Shown: piece after piece, positions 17,475 through 26,979 of the stretch
Numbering within the stretch: the first letter of the stretch is position 1
Layout of the letters: each line of letters begins with the position of its first letter
Origin: Chloroflexota bacterium
GTDB taxonomy: Bacteria; Chloroflexota; UBA11872; VXOZ01
Reading direction: 5' to 3'
DNA: 64,000 nt
Assembly: GCA_012270555.1 (NCBI GenBank)
Contig: JAAXIC010000031.1
Coordinates: 207,889-271,888 of the forward strand
Position numbers and translations under genes: made by a program
Notes under the pieces: generated by a model
The model's input: the letters and a program-made list of their open reading frames with translations, nothing else
What the model was told of the DNA's origin: nothing
Databases searched by the model: none

Positions 17475-18419
17475 CTACACTCTGGCCCCCGGCACCGGCA
17501 CGGATTCCAAGAGTTCCAGGACCACGTCGTTGGTGCTGGTGTTCCGCACGCCCGCGCCGGGACTGACGATCAAACGGTGCGCCAGCGTGGGTACGGCCAT
17601 ATACTTCACGTCGTCCGGCGTGGCGTAATCGCGTCCCATCAGGGTCGCCCGTGCCTGCGCGGTGTGGTCGAGGGCCAGGCTGCCACGGGGGCTCGCGCCC
17701 AGGTACACGTCCGGATGCTGCCGCGTCGCATTCACAAGTTCCACGATATATTCGCGCACCAGGCGGTCAACATAGACTTCTCGCGTGCGTTGCTGCATTT
17801 CGACCAGTTCCCGGACTTCCACAACCTGGCTTATCTCATCGAGGGGCTGCGAACGTTGCTGTGTTTCGAGAACGGTCATTTCATCGGCCCGGCGGGGATA
17901 GCCGAGTTCGATGCGCATGAGAAAGCGGTCGAGCTGCGCTTCAGGCAGCGGGAACGTGCCTTCGTATTCAATGGGGTTTTGGGTAGCGAGCACAAGAAAG
18001 GGATTGGGGAGAGGAAATGTCTGTCCCTCCACGGTAACGTGTCGCTCTTCCATAGCTTCGAGCAATGCCGACTGAGTCTTGGGCGTAGCGCGATTGATTT
18101 CGTCGGCAAGCACGATCTGCGCCATGATTGGGCCCGGTCGAAACTCGAATTCATTCGTCTTCTGGTTGTAGATGAAGACACCGGTAATGTCGCTCGGCAG
18201 CATATCGGGGGTGAATTGGAGGCGCTTGAAGCTGCACCCGATCGAGCGCGCCACGGCTTTCGCCAGTGAGGTCTTGCCGACGCCAGGAACGTCTTCGACC
18301 AACACGTGCCCCCCACAGAGCAAGGCAACAAGGGCGAGCTCTACCTCCGCATGCTTGCCAATGATGACTCTCTCGACATTCTCGATGACGCGTTCAGCAA
18401 AGTCTTGGATCCCTTCCAT
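17475..18419 (-). CDS. MoxR-family AAA+ ATPase
   Basis: MoxR proteins are AAA+ chaperone-like ATPases that help insert cofactors or assemble partner complexes, often with VWA-domain proteins. The 314 residues show Walker [14 protein letters not shown] (from about residue 45), the phrase [14 protein letters not shown], Walker [21 protein letters not shown], and sensor region [20 protein letters not shown], all typical. The usual partners (DUF58, transglutaminase or VWA genes) are not adjacent: ogt lies downstream and a divergent aldolase upstream. GAGG lies seven bases before the start. Confidence 0.93.
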   Translation of the reverse strand: MEGIQDFAERVIENVERVIIGKHAEVELALVALLCGGHVLVEDVPGVGKTSLAKAVARSIGCSFKRLQFTPDMLPSDITGVFIYNQKTNEFEFRPGPIMAQIVLADEINRATPKTQSALLEAMEERHVTVEGQTFPLPNPFLVLATQNPIEYEGTFPLPEAQLDRFLMRIELGYPRRADEMTVLETQQRSQPLDEISQVVEVRELVEMQQRTREVYVDRLVREYIVELVNATRQHPDVYLGASPRGSLALDHTAQARATLMGRDYATPDDVKYMAVPTLAHRLIVSPGAGVRNTSTNDVVLELLESVPVPGARV

Positions 18420-18569
18420 GTGGTGTCCTCATCCTTCTCGAACCGCTACAAGAGATTTCAACTAGAGTATACACATGTTCCCGCCATGCTTGGGACAGAA
18501 CCGGCCAGGCTTAGCCACGCTGCCGCTACTCCACGGGAAGGCATCGCTTCATGCCAGGGCACGCTCAGC

Positions 18570-18598
18570 TTGCCTAGCTCTATTGTAGCCACTATGCT
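18570..18598 (+). promoter_or_regulatory. Possible promoter of the HpcH/HpaI aldolase gene
   Basis: TTGCCT at 18570-18575 and TATGCT at 18593-18598 are 17 bases apart, each matching four of six consensus bases. Transcription would begin near 18605, about 30 bases before the GTG start. No other equally good pair lies in this intergenic region. Confidence 0.4.
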
Positions 18599-18633
18599 GA
18601 ATTAAACCTGAGATTACGTGAAGGAGCATAGTT

Positions 18634-19416
18634 GTGACCGTTGAGCAGATTGGTCTTCGGCGCAGAATCGCGCAGAATGAAACAATGTACGGTGTCTTCG
18701 TGGATGCGCCGACTATTTCACACGTAGAAACTCTCGCCATTGCGGGCTTCGACTTCGTCATCATCGACCAGGAACACGGCCACATCAACGCCGAGAGTCT
18801 CGTGCATCTCGTGAGCGCCTGCGATCACTTTGGCATTGCCTCCCTGGTACGCATACCGACGCTGGCATCCTGGCTGATTGGACCGGCGCTCGACTGCGGT
18901 TCGTCCGGGGTGCAGGTGCCCTTCGTGTCGAGCGCGGAGGAAGCAAGGGCTGCCGTTGCCGCCGCGCGGTTTGCGCCGGATGGAGAGCGTGGGGTGCACA
19001 TATTCCTGCGCGGCGGTCAGTATGGCGCGTTGGGCGCCGAGGGCTACTTTGCAGTCTGCAATGAGAACCAGGCCGTCGTTCTTCAGGTAGAGGGCGTGCA
19101 GGGCGTGGAAAACCTGGAAGCCATTGCCGCCGTTCCTGGCTACGACTCGATCTTCATTGGGCCGTACGATCTCTCGCAATCACTTGGTGTCTCCGGTCAG
19201 ACCGGTCATCCGCGGGTAGTGGAGGTCATCGAGCGGACAGTGTCGCTGTGCGAGCAACATGGCAAAGTGGTTGGCACGTTTGTAAACACGCCGGAGGACG
19301 CGGCCGCGTGGGCAAAGCGCGGGGTCAAGATGGTCTCCGTTTCGTGCGATACGAATATCTTCTATCGCGCGTGTACCGACCTGCGGCAGGCCATTGCGGA
19401 CGCTGCGGGAACGTAG
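18634..19416 (+). CDS. HpcH/HpaI family aldolase/citrate lyase
   Basis: This 260-residue TIM-barrel protein belongs to the class II, metal-dependent HpcH/HpaI aldolases that cleave or form 2-keto-3-deoxy or hydroxy-ketoacids to give pyruvate. Visible signatures are FDFVIIDQEHGHINAESLVH, the metal-ligand region VQVPFVSSAEEARAAVAAAR, and IFIGPYDLSQSLG. AAGGAG sits eight bases before the GTG start. It is transcribed alone, divergent from moxR and convergent with the MBL gene. The exact substrate cannot be read from the sequence. Confidence 0.88.
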   Translation: MTVEQIGLRRRIAQNETMYGVFVDAPTISHVETLAIAGFDFVIIDQEHGHINAESLVHLVSACDHFGIASLVRIPTLASWLIGPALDCGSSGVQVPFVSSAEEARAAVAAARFAPDGERGVHIFLRGGQYGALGAEGYFAVCNENQAVVLQVEGVQGVENLEAIAAVPGYDSIFIGPYDLSQSLGVSGQTGHPRVVEVIERTVSLCEQHGKVVGTFVNTPEDAAAWAKRGVKMVSVSCDTNIFYRACTDLRQAIADAAGT

Positions 19417-19438
19417 GCACCGGCCTAAGGGGACTCTC

Positions 19439-20317
19439 TCAAAGCGGCACGTGAAGGAGTTCTTTACCGAGCACAATCTCGCCGCTGAATTGCGATGCCA
19501 CTTCCGCGATGACGCGTTCTGACTGCCCCGGCGCCGGTTCACCGAGCGTTTCCACGCCGATGGCGCGCGTATGGTGCACCAAGACCAGACGCTTGACTTC
19601 AGCCTCTTGCGCGACACGGCCCGCGGAGATTGTCCCCAGGTTTGCGTCACGCTCCTCTGCGCGCACGTGCGATTGGGACATGTGGCACATTGCGACCAAG
19701 GTGCCGGCGCCCTTAGCGAGTTCTATCAAGCTCCGCCCTGGGCCGGCATCGCCGGTGAAGACGATTGAACCGTCGCTCCCGTTGAGGCGGTAGGCCAGCG
19801 ACTCAAGCCAGGGCTGAACGTGCTGGGTGGCGGCGCACACCACCTCCCAATCCGCGCCGCGGCACACGACGCCCGGTCCCACGTCCTTCACGGCCACATC
19901 CGGTGGGTTCCGCGGCAGGATGCCGCCCCGCGCTTGAAATCCGCGCACGCTCACCGGGTGGTTCATTCTGGCTCGGATGTCCGGCGCGAAGGCGCCGGTG
20001 TCAGGGTCTATGAGCCGGGCAGTGAGTTGCTCCGTGTACTGCGGCCCAAATATCTGCAACCGCTCCACCTCGCCGTAGCCCGTGTCCCAACGCGAAAGAA
20101 GGAAGCCGGGGTAGTCTGCGTTGTGATCGTAGTGGTGATGGGTGAAAAAGAGATACCCTATCTCCGCCGGAGCTATGCCCATCCTCAGTAGCTTGTAGGT
20201 TGTGGCCGGCCCACAGTCGAACATGAAGCGCTCTGGACCAAGGCTGACGACATACGCAGAACCGTATTGTGTGGCACTCAGGCCGGGGGTGCCCGCTCCC
20301 AGAATCAGCAATCGCAT
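19439..20317 (-). CDS. MBL-fold metallo-hydrolase (RNase Z/arylsulfatase-like)
   Basis: The protein has the metallo-beta-lactamase fold: RLLILGAGTPG start, the zinc motif FFTHHHYDHNADYP, further ligands in FTGDAGPGRSLIEL and a final LVLVHHTRAIG. This arrangement resembles RNase Z and related hydrolases such as the AtsA subgroup, but the long exosite arm of RNase Z is not evident. The ATG at 20317 is preceded by GGGAG at six bases; an ATG at 20323 is almost equivalent. The 292 residues are cytosolic. It lies 114 bases downstream of a histidine kinase gene on the same strand. Substrate unknown. Confidence 0.87.
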   Translation of the reverse strand: MRLLILGAGTPGLSATQYGSAYVVSLGPERFMFDCGPATTYKLLRMGIAPAEIGYLFFTHHHYDHNADYPGFLLSRWDTGYGEVERLQIFGPQYTEQLTARLIDPDTGAFAPDIRARMNHPVSVRGFQARGGILPRNPPDVAVKDVGPGVVCRGADWEVVCAATQHVQPWLESLAYRLNGSDGSIVFTGDAGPGRSLIELAKGAGTLVAMCHMSQSHVRAEERDANLGTISAGRVAQEAEVKRLVLVHHTRAIGVETLGEPAPGQSERVIAEVASQFSGEIVLGKELLHVPL

Positions 20318-20431
20318 TCCCATCTCCCGGATCACTCCTGCCTTTTGAGGCTCGATCTTGCAAGGCGCTCTTCGTGAAGGGCTTGCACAATGCTGCACTC
20401 GGAGTACGTGCAAAGTGGAAAGTGGCTTACC

Positions 20432-22465
20432 TCAGCCCTTCCACCATACGGTCCAAAAGTCAATGCTTTCGGCAGGAAAAGTCACCCGCGCCGTTACGCC
20501 CCCATCGGGCGCATTCTCAATCTCAAAAGTGCCGGACAACTCGTGGGTTACCAATTGCTCAACAATGCTTAAGCCGAGCCCAGCATGCGTTTGCAAGCTA
20601 AAGTCAACTTGCATACCCTTCCCGCTGTCCCACACTTCTAATGCGATTGTCCCAGCCTGTTCCGTTGCAACGATCCGAATGCTGCCTGCGGTATGGCCGA
20701 CCATGCCGTGCATGATGGCATTTGAAACAAGCTCATTGAGCACAAGCGCAAGCAGCGTCGCTTGCTTGGAGCCGAGCTTGATTGGTTCGGAGTGAACGGT
20801 AAAGTCGATTTTCAGGCTCGGCGGCGCCAAGTCGTTTTGGACGATCTCCATAATGCGATTGGCGATCTCCCCTGCCGTGGCCAAACCAATATCCTCTTCC
20901 GAGAAGAGTTCATGCACGGCTGCAATGCTCTGCACCCGGGCCGCGCTGAGGGCCAAGAGGCCGGCTGCTTCGGAAGACTCGGCGCGTCTCATTTGCAGGG
21001 AGAGCAGCGAGGCTACGGTCTGGAGGTTATTTTTTACCCGGTGCTGCATTTCGCGCATGAGCACGGCTTGCGTTTCCAGCGCTCTCTGCGCTTCCTGGTA
21101 CAAGCGCGCATTCTCGATGGCGAGTGCCGCATCGTACGCGAACGTGGAAACAAGCTCAACCTGCTCTTCCGTGAACTCTTGTTGTTCTCGCGTAAACACA
21201 CTGATTCCACCCAGAACCCGATCACGCGCGATGAGCGGAACGCAAAACATGGAGCGGATGCCTTCTTCCATGATTTGGGGATATTCTGCCGTCAAAAGGG
21301 GATCATTGAGGGTGTCTTCAACGCGCACCGGTGTCCGATCCGCAACGGAACGCCCAATCGCACCTTCTCCTACTTTGATGCGCCACGCCTTGTATTGATC
21401 GCTGAGGTTGAATCCCGCAACGATGAAGAGTTCGCGAGCATCTTCATCTATCTGGAAAATCGCCGCTCTGTCGGCGCTCGATAGCTCCGCGGCATGGCGC
21501 GCAATCATCTCAAGTACCTTACTGAGATCCAGAATTGAGGCAATCGAGGCCCCGACGTGGTGCAAGGTTGTGAGTTGGCTGACTTTTTCTCGGAGCTTCT
21601 CGTCCGTTTGCTCATAGAGGCGCGCGTTCTCGATTGCAATAGCAACTTGGCCGCATACCGTTTCGACAAACCCAATCTCCTCGCTTGAGAAATTCCGGGG
21701 CAGGCGGGTCTGCAAGTTGAGAACGCCGATGAGCTTATTCACCGTAAAGAGAATGATGGGAACCGAGAGCATGCTGCGCAGAGAGTCTTCCATGAGGTCT
21801 GGAAAATAAACGAAGCGCGGGTCTTCCCGCACGTTTTCCAATGCCACCGGCTCGCCGTGCTGCGCCGCCCAACCGGTGATACCTTCACCAAGATTGAGGG
21901 AAACGCGTCCGACTGCCAGGGGGTTGAGTCCTGTAGTCGCGCGGAGCGTCAGGCGGTTCACGCTCTCATTGAAAAGATAGATGCTGCAGTCATCGAGGTG
22001 GAGCACTTCATTGACTGCTTGCACCGTCAAGTGGAGCACCTGCTCCAGGTCCAGGGTTGAGTTGGCGACATTGTTTACCTGTTGGATGGCTGTCAAATGA
22101 CCCACGCGCGTCTGCAGTTTGGCAGCGGTAGACTCGTCTTCCGCCAGCGTGCATTCCTGTAACCGCTCCAGCAGAGCGTTATTGACTGCTTGTGAGAAGC
22201 CGATGAGCTTAACCGTATTCTGCTCCACGGAAGGCTTGAGATGGGACACGAGGAGTGTGATTCGGTCCCCAAACGTGTGCAGCGCACTCGTCACAGCAGC
22301 GGCGGTAGAGAGATTCTCTATCGAGGGGCCGAAAGAGAGGGCCGCGTACGGATCCGATTCTGCGCAGATGATCTGAGCGACCGCACGTAGCTCATCTGGG
22401 GAGAGTGTGGCAGCGCTGTCGAGGAACCAGCGCACGTGCGCACCTGTCCGATATGCTAAGGACAT
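20432..22465 (-). CDS. GAF-GAF sensor histidine kinase (HWE/HisKA_2 type)
   Basis: The 677 residues comprise an unassigned N-terminal region (1-115), a first GAF domain (about 125-280, with LGEGITGWAAQHGEPVAL and SMLSVPIILF), a second GAF domain (about 300-455, with VGEGAIGRSVADRTPVRV), then a HisKA_2-type phosphoacceptor REMQHRVKNNLQ with H475, and a HATPase_c domain with LVLNELVSNAIMHG and HAGLGLSIVEQLV. No membrane segment is seen, so it should sense a cytosolic signal. No response regulator is adjacent. It is divergent from the acyl-CoA synthetase gene, which might be its regulatory target, although that is a guess. Confidence 0.93.
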   Translation of the reverse strand: MSLAYRTGAHVRWFLDSAATLSPDELRAVAQIICAESDPYAALSFGPSIENLSTAAAVTSALHTFGDRITLLVSHLKPSVEQNTVKLIGFSQAVNNALLERLQECTLAEDESTAAKLQTRVGHLTAIQQVNNVANSTLDLEQVLHLTVQAVNEVLHLDDCSIYLFNESVNRLTLRATTGLNPLAVGRVSLNLGEGITGWAAQHGEPVALENVREDPRFVYFPDLMEDSLRSMLSVPIILFTVNKLIGVLNLQTRLPRNFSSEEIGFVETVCGQVAIAIENARLYEQTDEKLREKVSQLTTLHHVGASIASILDLSKVLEMIARHAAELSSADRAAIFQIDEDARELFIVAGFNLSDQYKAWRIKVGEGAIGRSVADRTPVRVEDTLNDPLLTAEYPQIMEEGIRSMFCVPLIARDRVLGGISVFTREQQEFTEEQVELVSTFAYDAALAIENARLYQEAQRALETQAVLMREMQHRVKNNLQTVASLLSLQMRRAESSEAAGLLALSAARVQSIAAVHELFSEEDIGLATAGEIANRIMEIVQNDLAPPSLKIDFTVHSEPIKLGSKQATLLALVLNELVSNAIMHGMVGHTAGSIRIVATEQAGTIALEVWDSGKGMQVDFSLQTHAGLGLSIVEQLVTHELSGTFEIENAPDGGVTARVTFPAESIDFWTVWWKG

Positions 22466-22702
22466 TTCGCGCCATCCCGCTCAGGAAAACATTGTGCGAC
22501 CCGAAAGTGCGTATCCGTTGTCCGTCTCGCGCTCACGTGCAAGACTCAGCACAAATGGTCAACGGTCTTACCGGTCTTGGCCGTCGGCCTGTACCATCGT
22601 AGTGGCTTAAATCTGATACTATCATGCCAGCGTGCGCTGAGCGTGTCACGCAGGCACTGCCGCAAATTTTCAATCCTCTCTAAGGTGTTCGGGAAACGAA
22701 AC

Positions 22703-24658
22703 ATGGGGCGGAGCTTTGTCTGGGAACCGTATGGCGACTACCTCGCGCGCTCTCGTGTACGAGACTTTATGGACCGTCATGCCATCCCGACCTGGCAAGA
22801 ACTCATTGAACGTTCGCAGCGAGACATAGGCTGGTTTTGGGATGCCGCCCTTGACCACCTTGGAGTCGAGTGGGCAACCGCTTACGAAGCTGTCTACGAC
22901 GATTCCGACGGCATGCCCTGGACCAAGTGGTTCCCGGGCGGCACCCTCAACGTTACCCACAACTGCATAGACCGCCACATTCGGGAGCAACGCGGAGCAG
23001 AGCTCGCCTTGATCTGGGAGAACGATGACGGAGAGTCCCGCTCGCTTACCTACCAAGATCTCTACGAACGCGTTTGCGTAGTGGCAGCGGCCATGCAGCG
23101 ACTTGGCATCACTGCTGGCGACGTCGTAGGCCTGTGTGCGCCGGTGTCGCCGGAAGCGGTGGCAGTGATGTTCGCGGCGATGAAGATTGGGGCCGTGTGC
23201 ATGCAGATTGCCGCTCGCGCCGTACCGCAGGACACCGTCGACTCGCTCAAGCGGGGAAATGCGCGCCTGCTCTTCATGGTCGATGCCTATCCGCGCGGAG
23301 GAAAGTGGACCGATTGCTCACCCACGCTGCGCGCGGTGACGCAGGACGTGTGCTCGGTCAAGCACGTGGTGATTATCCCGCGGCGCGGCGTGCCCGGTGA
23401 GCCAACGGATACGTGCTTCTACTGGTCGGACTTCGTCGTGTTGGGCGGTAGTTGTGCGTCCTCTCCAACAGAGGCAGTGGATTCAGAGCACCCCAATCTC
23501 ATTCTGTTCACATCGGGAACCACCGGCAGATCGAAAGCTATTGTCCACACACACGGCGGTTCGCTTGCACAGGTGATCAAAGAAGTAGGATATGCCTTTG
23601 ACTGTCAAAGCCATGATCGGTTTTGCTGGTTTACGAATTTTGGTTGGATGATGGCGCCTTGGGAGATCATGGGTGTACTCTTCTTTGGCGGCACGGTTGT
23701 GCTGTATGAGGGTACGCACGTCTACCCCACGCCTCACCGGGTATTCGAATTGATTGAAAAACATCGCATCTCGATTTTCGGCTTTGTGCCCACGGCTATC
23801 CGGCAACTCGCCGCTCTCGATGAGGACTTCAGCAGCCATGACCGTTCTTCATTGCGCATTCTCGGCTCCACGGGTGAAATACTCGATAGGCAAGCATGGC
23901 TCTGGTACTTCTCTACGTTTGGCGAGCGCCGCTGCCCGATAATGAACATATCGGGAGGGACTGAGGTCATTGGCTGTTTGCTCTCACCGCTGCCGGTGAT
24001 GCCGCTCAAACCTGGAACCCTAGGCGGGGCGGGTTTGGGTATGGACGTGGCAATAGTAGACGACGAGGGAAGACCGGTCTCGGGCGGGCCGGGTCATCTT
24101 GCTTGCAGACAACCCTTTCCATCCATGACGCGCGGATTCCTGGGAGAACGGCAGCGCTACCTCGAAACCTACTTTCCCCACGACCAGGATCTCTGGATCC
24201 ATGCTGACCGCGTCGAGGTTGATGCGGACGGTATGTGGTATATTCTCGGCCGCAGCGACGACCTCATCATTCGCGGCGGCATCAATCACGATCCCGGCAA
24301 GATCGAACAGGCCCTGCTCGCCTTTCCCGGTACCCCACGTGTTACTGAAGCCGCAGCCATCGGCCCGCATGACGCGGCATTGGGCCAGCGGATTGTGTGC
24401 TTCGTGGTACTGGAGCATCAACTCAGCGCGCCAAGCGCGGATGCCTTTACGCGGGAATTGCGTGCGCACGTAGGGGCAACGTACGACAGAACGGGCAGGC
24501 CGGATGAGATTCATATCGTGGACGCGCTACCGAAGAATCTGGCGGCCAAGATCCCAAGGGGACAGATCAAGCGAGCCTATGAAGGTCAGCCTCTCGGAGA
24601 CGTATCCAAGCTCGATAATCCTCAGGCGCTTGCAGCAATTCAGTCAATTCACAGCTAG
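22703..24658 (+). CDS. AMP-forming acyl-CoA synthetase (acetyl/propionyl-CoA synthetase family)
   Basis: This adenylate-forming enzyme activates a carboxylate to an acyl-CoA. It has an N-terminal ACAS_N-like part (NVTHNCIDRHI), the AMP-binding loop NLILFTSGTTGRSKAIVHTH near residue 270, the A5-type motif MNISGGTEVIG, and the C-terminal hinge GRSDDLIIRGGINHDPGKIE. The hinge has Asn-His where many Acs proteins have other residues. The terminal KIPRGQIKRAY keeps the catalytic lysine region. The ATG at 22703 gives 651 residues; the frame is open further upstream but the added residues look unconserved. It lies 14 bases before a 3-hydroxyacyl-CoA dehydrogenase, suggesting a fatty or short-chain acid pathway. 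Confidence 0.9.
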   Translation: MGRSFVWEPYGDYLARSRVRDFMDRHAIPTWQELIERSQRDIGWFWDAALDHLGVEWATAYEAVYDDSDGMPWTKWFPGGTLNVTHNCIDRHIREQRGAELALIWENDDGESRSLTYQDLYERVCVVAAAMQRLGITAGDVVGLCAPVSPEAVAVMFAAMKIGAVCMQIAARAVPQDTVDSLKRGNARLLFMVDAYPRGGKWTDCSPTLRAVTQDVCSVKHVVIIPRRGVPGEPTDTCFYWSDFVVLGGSCASSPTEAVDSEHPNLILFTSGTTGRSKAIVHTHGGSLAQVIKEVGYAFDCQSHDRFCWFTNFGWMMAPWEIMGVLFFGGTVVLYEGTHVYPTPHRVFELIEKHRISIFGFVPTAIRQLAALDEDFSSHDRSSLRILGSTGEILDRQAWLWYFSTFGERRCPIMNISGGTEVIGCLLSPLPVMPLKPGTLGGAGLGMDVAIVDDEGRPVSGGPGHLACRQPFPSMTRGFLGERQRYLETYFPHDQDLWIHADRVEVDADGMWYILGRSDDLIIRGGINHDPGKIEQALLAFPGTPRVTEAAAIGPHDAALGQRIVCFVVLEHQLSAPSADAFTRELRAHVGATYDRTGRPDEIHIVDALPKNLAAKIPRGQIKRAYEGQPLGDVSKLDNPQALAAIQSIHS

Positions 24659-24672
24659 GGAAGGTTTCGGTA

Positions 24673-25638
24673 ATGCGAGCCGACACGATACAACATGCCA
24701 CCATTGTAGGCGCCGGCCTTATGGGCGCCGATATCGCCGTGGTCCTCACACTGTCCGGTATTGCGGTAACGCTCGTTGACCTATCTGACGATCATTTGCA
24801 GCTCGCGCTTGAGCGCATGCGCGCCAGCATGGAGTCTCTGAGAACGAGCAATCTGGTGACAGAGGCACAGGTCGGTCAGGCGCTCCAAATGGTGAACGGG
24901 ATGACCGACCGGGCCGCTGCGGTCGCTAATACTGAATTCGTTGTTGAATCCGTGCCGGAAGATCTGGCGTTGAAGCAAGAGATCTTTGCCGCCTTGGATG
25001 CGGAAGCGCCGCCTGAGGCAATACTCACGAGCAACACCTCATCACTCTCCATCACCGCCATGGCCGCCGCCACGCGGAGACCCGAACGTGTGGTCGGAAG
25101 TCACTTCATCCTCCCCGGTACGGTGCTGCCATTGGTGGAAGTCGTGCGCGGCGACCAAACGAGTGACGAGACAATGCAAGTCACTTTCGACCTGTGGCAG
25201 CGGGCCGGCAAGCAGCCGGTGATGGTGCAGCAGGACATACCGGGGTTCATTCATAACCGGCTGCAACATGCCTTGAGCAGAGAGGCTATTTCGCTCTGGG
25301 CGAGCGGCGTGGCTTCCGCGGAGGAGATCGACGCGGTGGTCGTGAACGGTTTTGGCTTGCGTCTCGGTCGTGTCGGGCCGCTGGCACAGCGCGACTTGGG
25401 CGGTATGGTGATGAATGTTGCCATAGCGGCCTCGCTCTACCCGTCACTCAGCACGCTCACGGATGCGCCGCAGGCGATGAAGGATCTCGTGGAGCAAGGA
25501 GCGCTGGGATTGGAAGCGGGGCGCGGTTTCTATGACTGGAGCGATACCGATCCCCGCGCAATGCGGCGCGACGTGGAGCGTACACTGCTTTCGGATATCT
25601 TACATCGCCAACGCACGCAAAGCGATCCGGGCAGCTAG
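24673..25638 (+). CDS. 3-hydroxyacyl-CoA dehydrogenase family protein
   Basis: The N-terminal NAD-binding domain starts ATIVGAGLMGADIAVVL, with ESVPEDLALKQEIFAALDAE, TSNTSSLSITAMA and GSHFILPGTVLPLVEVVRG following the pattern of the family. The C-terminal helical domain contains QQDIPGFIHNRLQHALSREA and ends with the typical GRGFYDW. Canonical enzymes have HFFNPxxxMxLVE; here the phrase is SHFILPGTVLPLVE, so substrate preference may differ. With 321 residues it is the single-function form without a hydratase domain. It forms an operon with the acyl-CoA synthetase upstream (GGAAGG precedes its ATG). Confidence 0.9.
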   Translation: MRADTIQHATIVGAGLMGADIAVVLTLSGIAVTLVDLSDDHLQLALERMRASMESLRTSNLVTEAQVGQALQMVNGMTDRAAAVANTEFVVESVPEDLALKQEIFAALDAEAPPEAILTSNTSSLSITAMAAATRRPERVVGSHFILPGTVLPLVEVVRGDQTSDETMQVTFDLWQRAGKQPVMVQQDIPGFIHNRLQHALSREAISLWASGVASAEEIDAVVVNGFGLRLGRVGPLAQRDLGGMVMNVAIAASLYPSLSTLTDAPQAMKDLVEQGALGLEAGRGFYDWSDTDPRAMRRDVERTLLSDILHRQRTQSDPGS

Positions 25639-25794
25639 CTCAACAGCGCCACACGCCCGCCATCCCTGCCGAATATGCCAACCCGACGGGTCTCAGTCGC
25701 AAAGCCGTGTACGCGCCATTGAGACCAAGCATTGCTCAATCGACAGTGCGCACGGAAGAGTCACGACGAACAGGAACTGTGCGGCGGCTCGACA

Positions 25795-26979
25795 CTATTG
25801 GCTAGGCTCTTGGAGAGCGGCAACGCCCGGCAGCGACTTGCCTTCCAGGAATTCGAGGGTGGCGCCGCCTCCCGTAGAGAGGTGGCTAATTTCGTTTGCA
25901 GCACCGTAGAACTCGACCGCGGCGACAGTCTCACCCCCGCCGACGATGGTCGTTGCCGCGCAGCCCGCGAGGGTCTGCGCAATGGCACGCGTGCTGCCGG
26001 CGAACCGCTCTTCTTCGAAGAGTCCGAGCGGCCCATTCCAGAGCACGGTACCTGCTGACGCCAGGACCGCCTTTACGTCCTCAACGGTCGCCGGCCCTAT
26101 GTCGCCAATCATCGTGTCCTCAGGGATGGCGTCAATCCCAACTACTCTCCCCGCGGAATTTGCCTCACCGGCTGAACCAACCACTGCGTCTCGCGGCAGC
26201 ACTACCGCTACATTGGCTTCTTCCGCTTGTGCCATGAACTCCGCAGCTACCGAGAGTAAGCCGTCCTCCACGAGGCTCTCGCTTACCGCGATTCCTTGGG
26301 CTTTCAACAATGTATTCGCAATCCCACCCCCGAGCACAAAGACGTCGACCTGCTTCAAGAGATTCGTAAGGACGCCAATCTTCGTCGAAATCTTGGCGCC
26401 GCCGATCAGGGCGACAAACGGCGCTTCTGGAGCGTGCAGCAACTGGGAAAGCGTAGCGATCTCCTTTTCCATAAGCAAACCGGCGACACTTGGCAGGTAC
26501 GCAGTTATGCCCTGTGTTGACGCATGCGCGCGGTGGGCCGCGCCGAACGCGTCGTTTACAAAGACGTCGGCGAGTGACGCAAGGTGACGCGCGAAGTCCG
26601 GATCGTTCTGTTCCTCCTCCGGGTGGAAGCGCACATTTTCCAGGAGGAGTACGTCACCGGGTTGCAAGGCGTGTGCAGCGGAAGCCGCTGCTGACCCAAT
26701 GCAGTCGGGAGCCGTACGCACCGGCAGTTCAAGCAGCTCTGACAGGTGCGCAGCGACGGGAGCCAGGCGGAGTGACTCTTCGACCTTACCCTTTGGCCGA
26801 CCGAGATGGGAGATGAGGATAACCTTGGCTTTTTGCTGCCGCAAGAACTCTATGGTCGGCACCGTAGCCCGGAGCCGCGCATCATCGGCAACCTTGCCGT
26901 GGGCCAAGGGCACGTTGAAATCAACGCGTACCAGTACGCGCTTGTTCCCTACGTCAATGTCTCTAACGGTCTGCTTCAT
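25795..26979 (-). CDS. pgk: Phosphoglycerate kinase
   Basis: Pgk transfers the high-energy phosphate of 1,3-bisphosphoglycerate to ADP. The 394 residues start TVRDIDVGNKRVLVRVDFNV, continue with ILISHLGRPKG, LLLENVRFHPEE, the hinge region ALIGGAKISTKIGVL, and finish with the nucleotide loop TTIVGGGETVAA and LSTGGGATLEFLEGK. All are standard. The ATG overlaps the TGA of the small upstream gene by four bases (ATGA), so translation is probably coupled. gap lies about 520 bases upstream on the same strand. Confidence 0.97.
   Translation of the reverse strand: MKQTVRDIDVGNKRVLVRVDFNVPLAHGKVADDARLRATVPTIEFLRQQKAKVILISHLGRPKGKVEESLRLAPVAAHLSELLELPVRTAPDCIGSAAASAAHALQPGDVLLLENVRFHPEEEQNDPDFARHLASLADVFVNDAFGAAHRAHASTQGITAYLPSVAGLLMEKEIATLSQLLHAPEAPFVALIGGAKISTKIGVLTNLLKQVDVFVLGGGIANTLLKAQGIAVSESLVEDGLLSVAAEFMAQAEEANVAVVLPRDAVVGSAGEANSAGRVVGIDAIPEDTMIGDIGPATVEDVKAVLASAGTVLWNGPLGLFEEERFAGSTRAIAQTLAGCAATTIVGGGETVAAVEFYGAANEISHLSTGGGATLEFLEGKSLPGVAALQEPSQ

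Noticed and set aside
17259-18269. Long plus-strand open frame of 336 codons opposite moxR
   Set aside because: It is the complement of a clear MoxR gene, has low-complexity His/Arg/Gly-rich translation and no recognisable domain.
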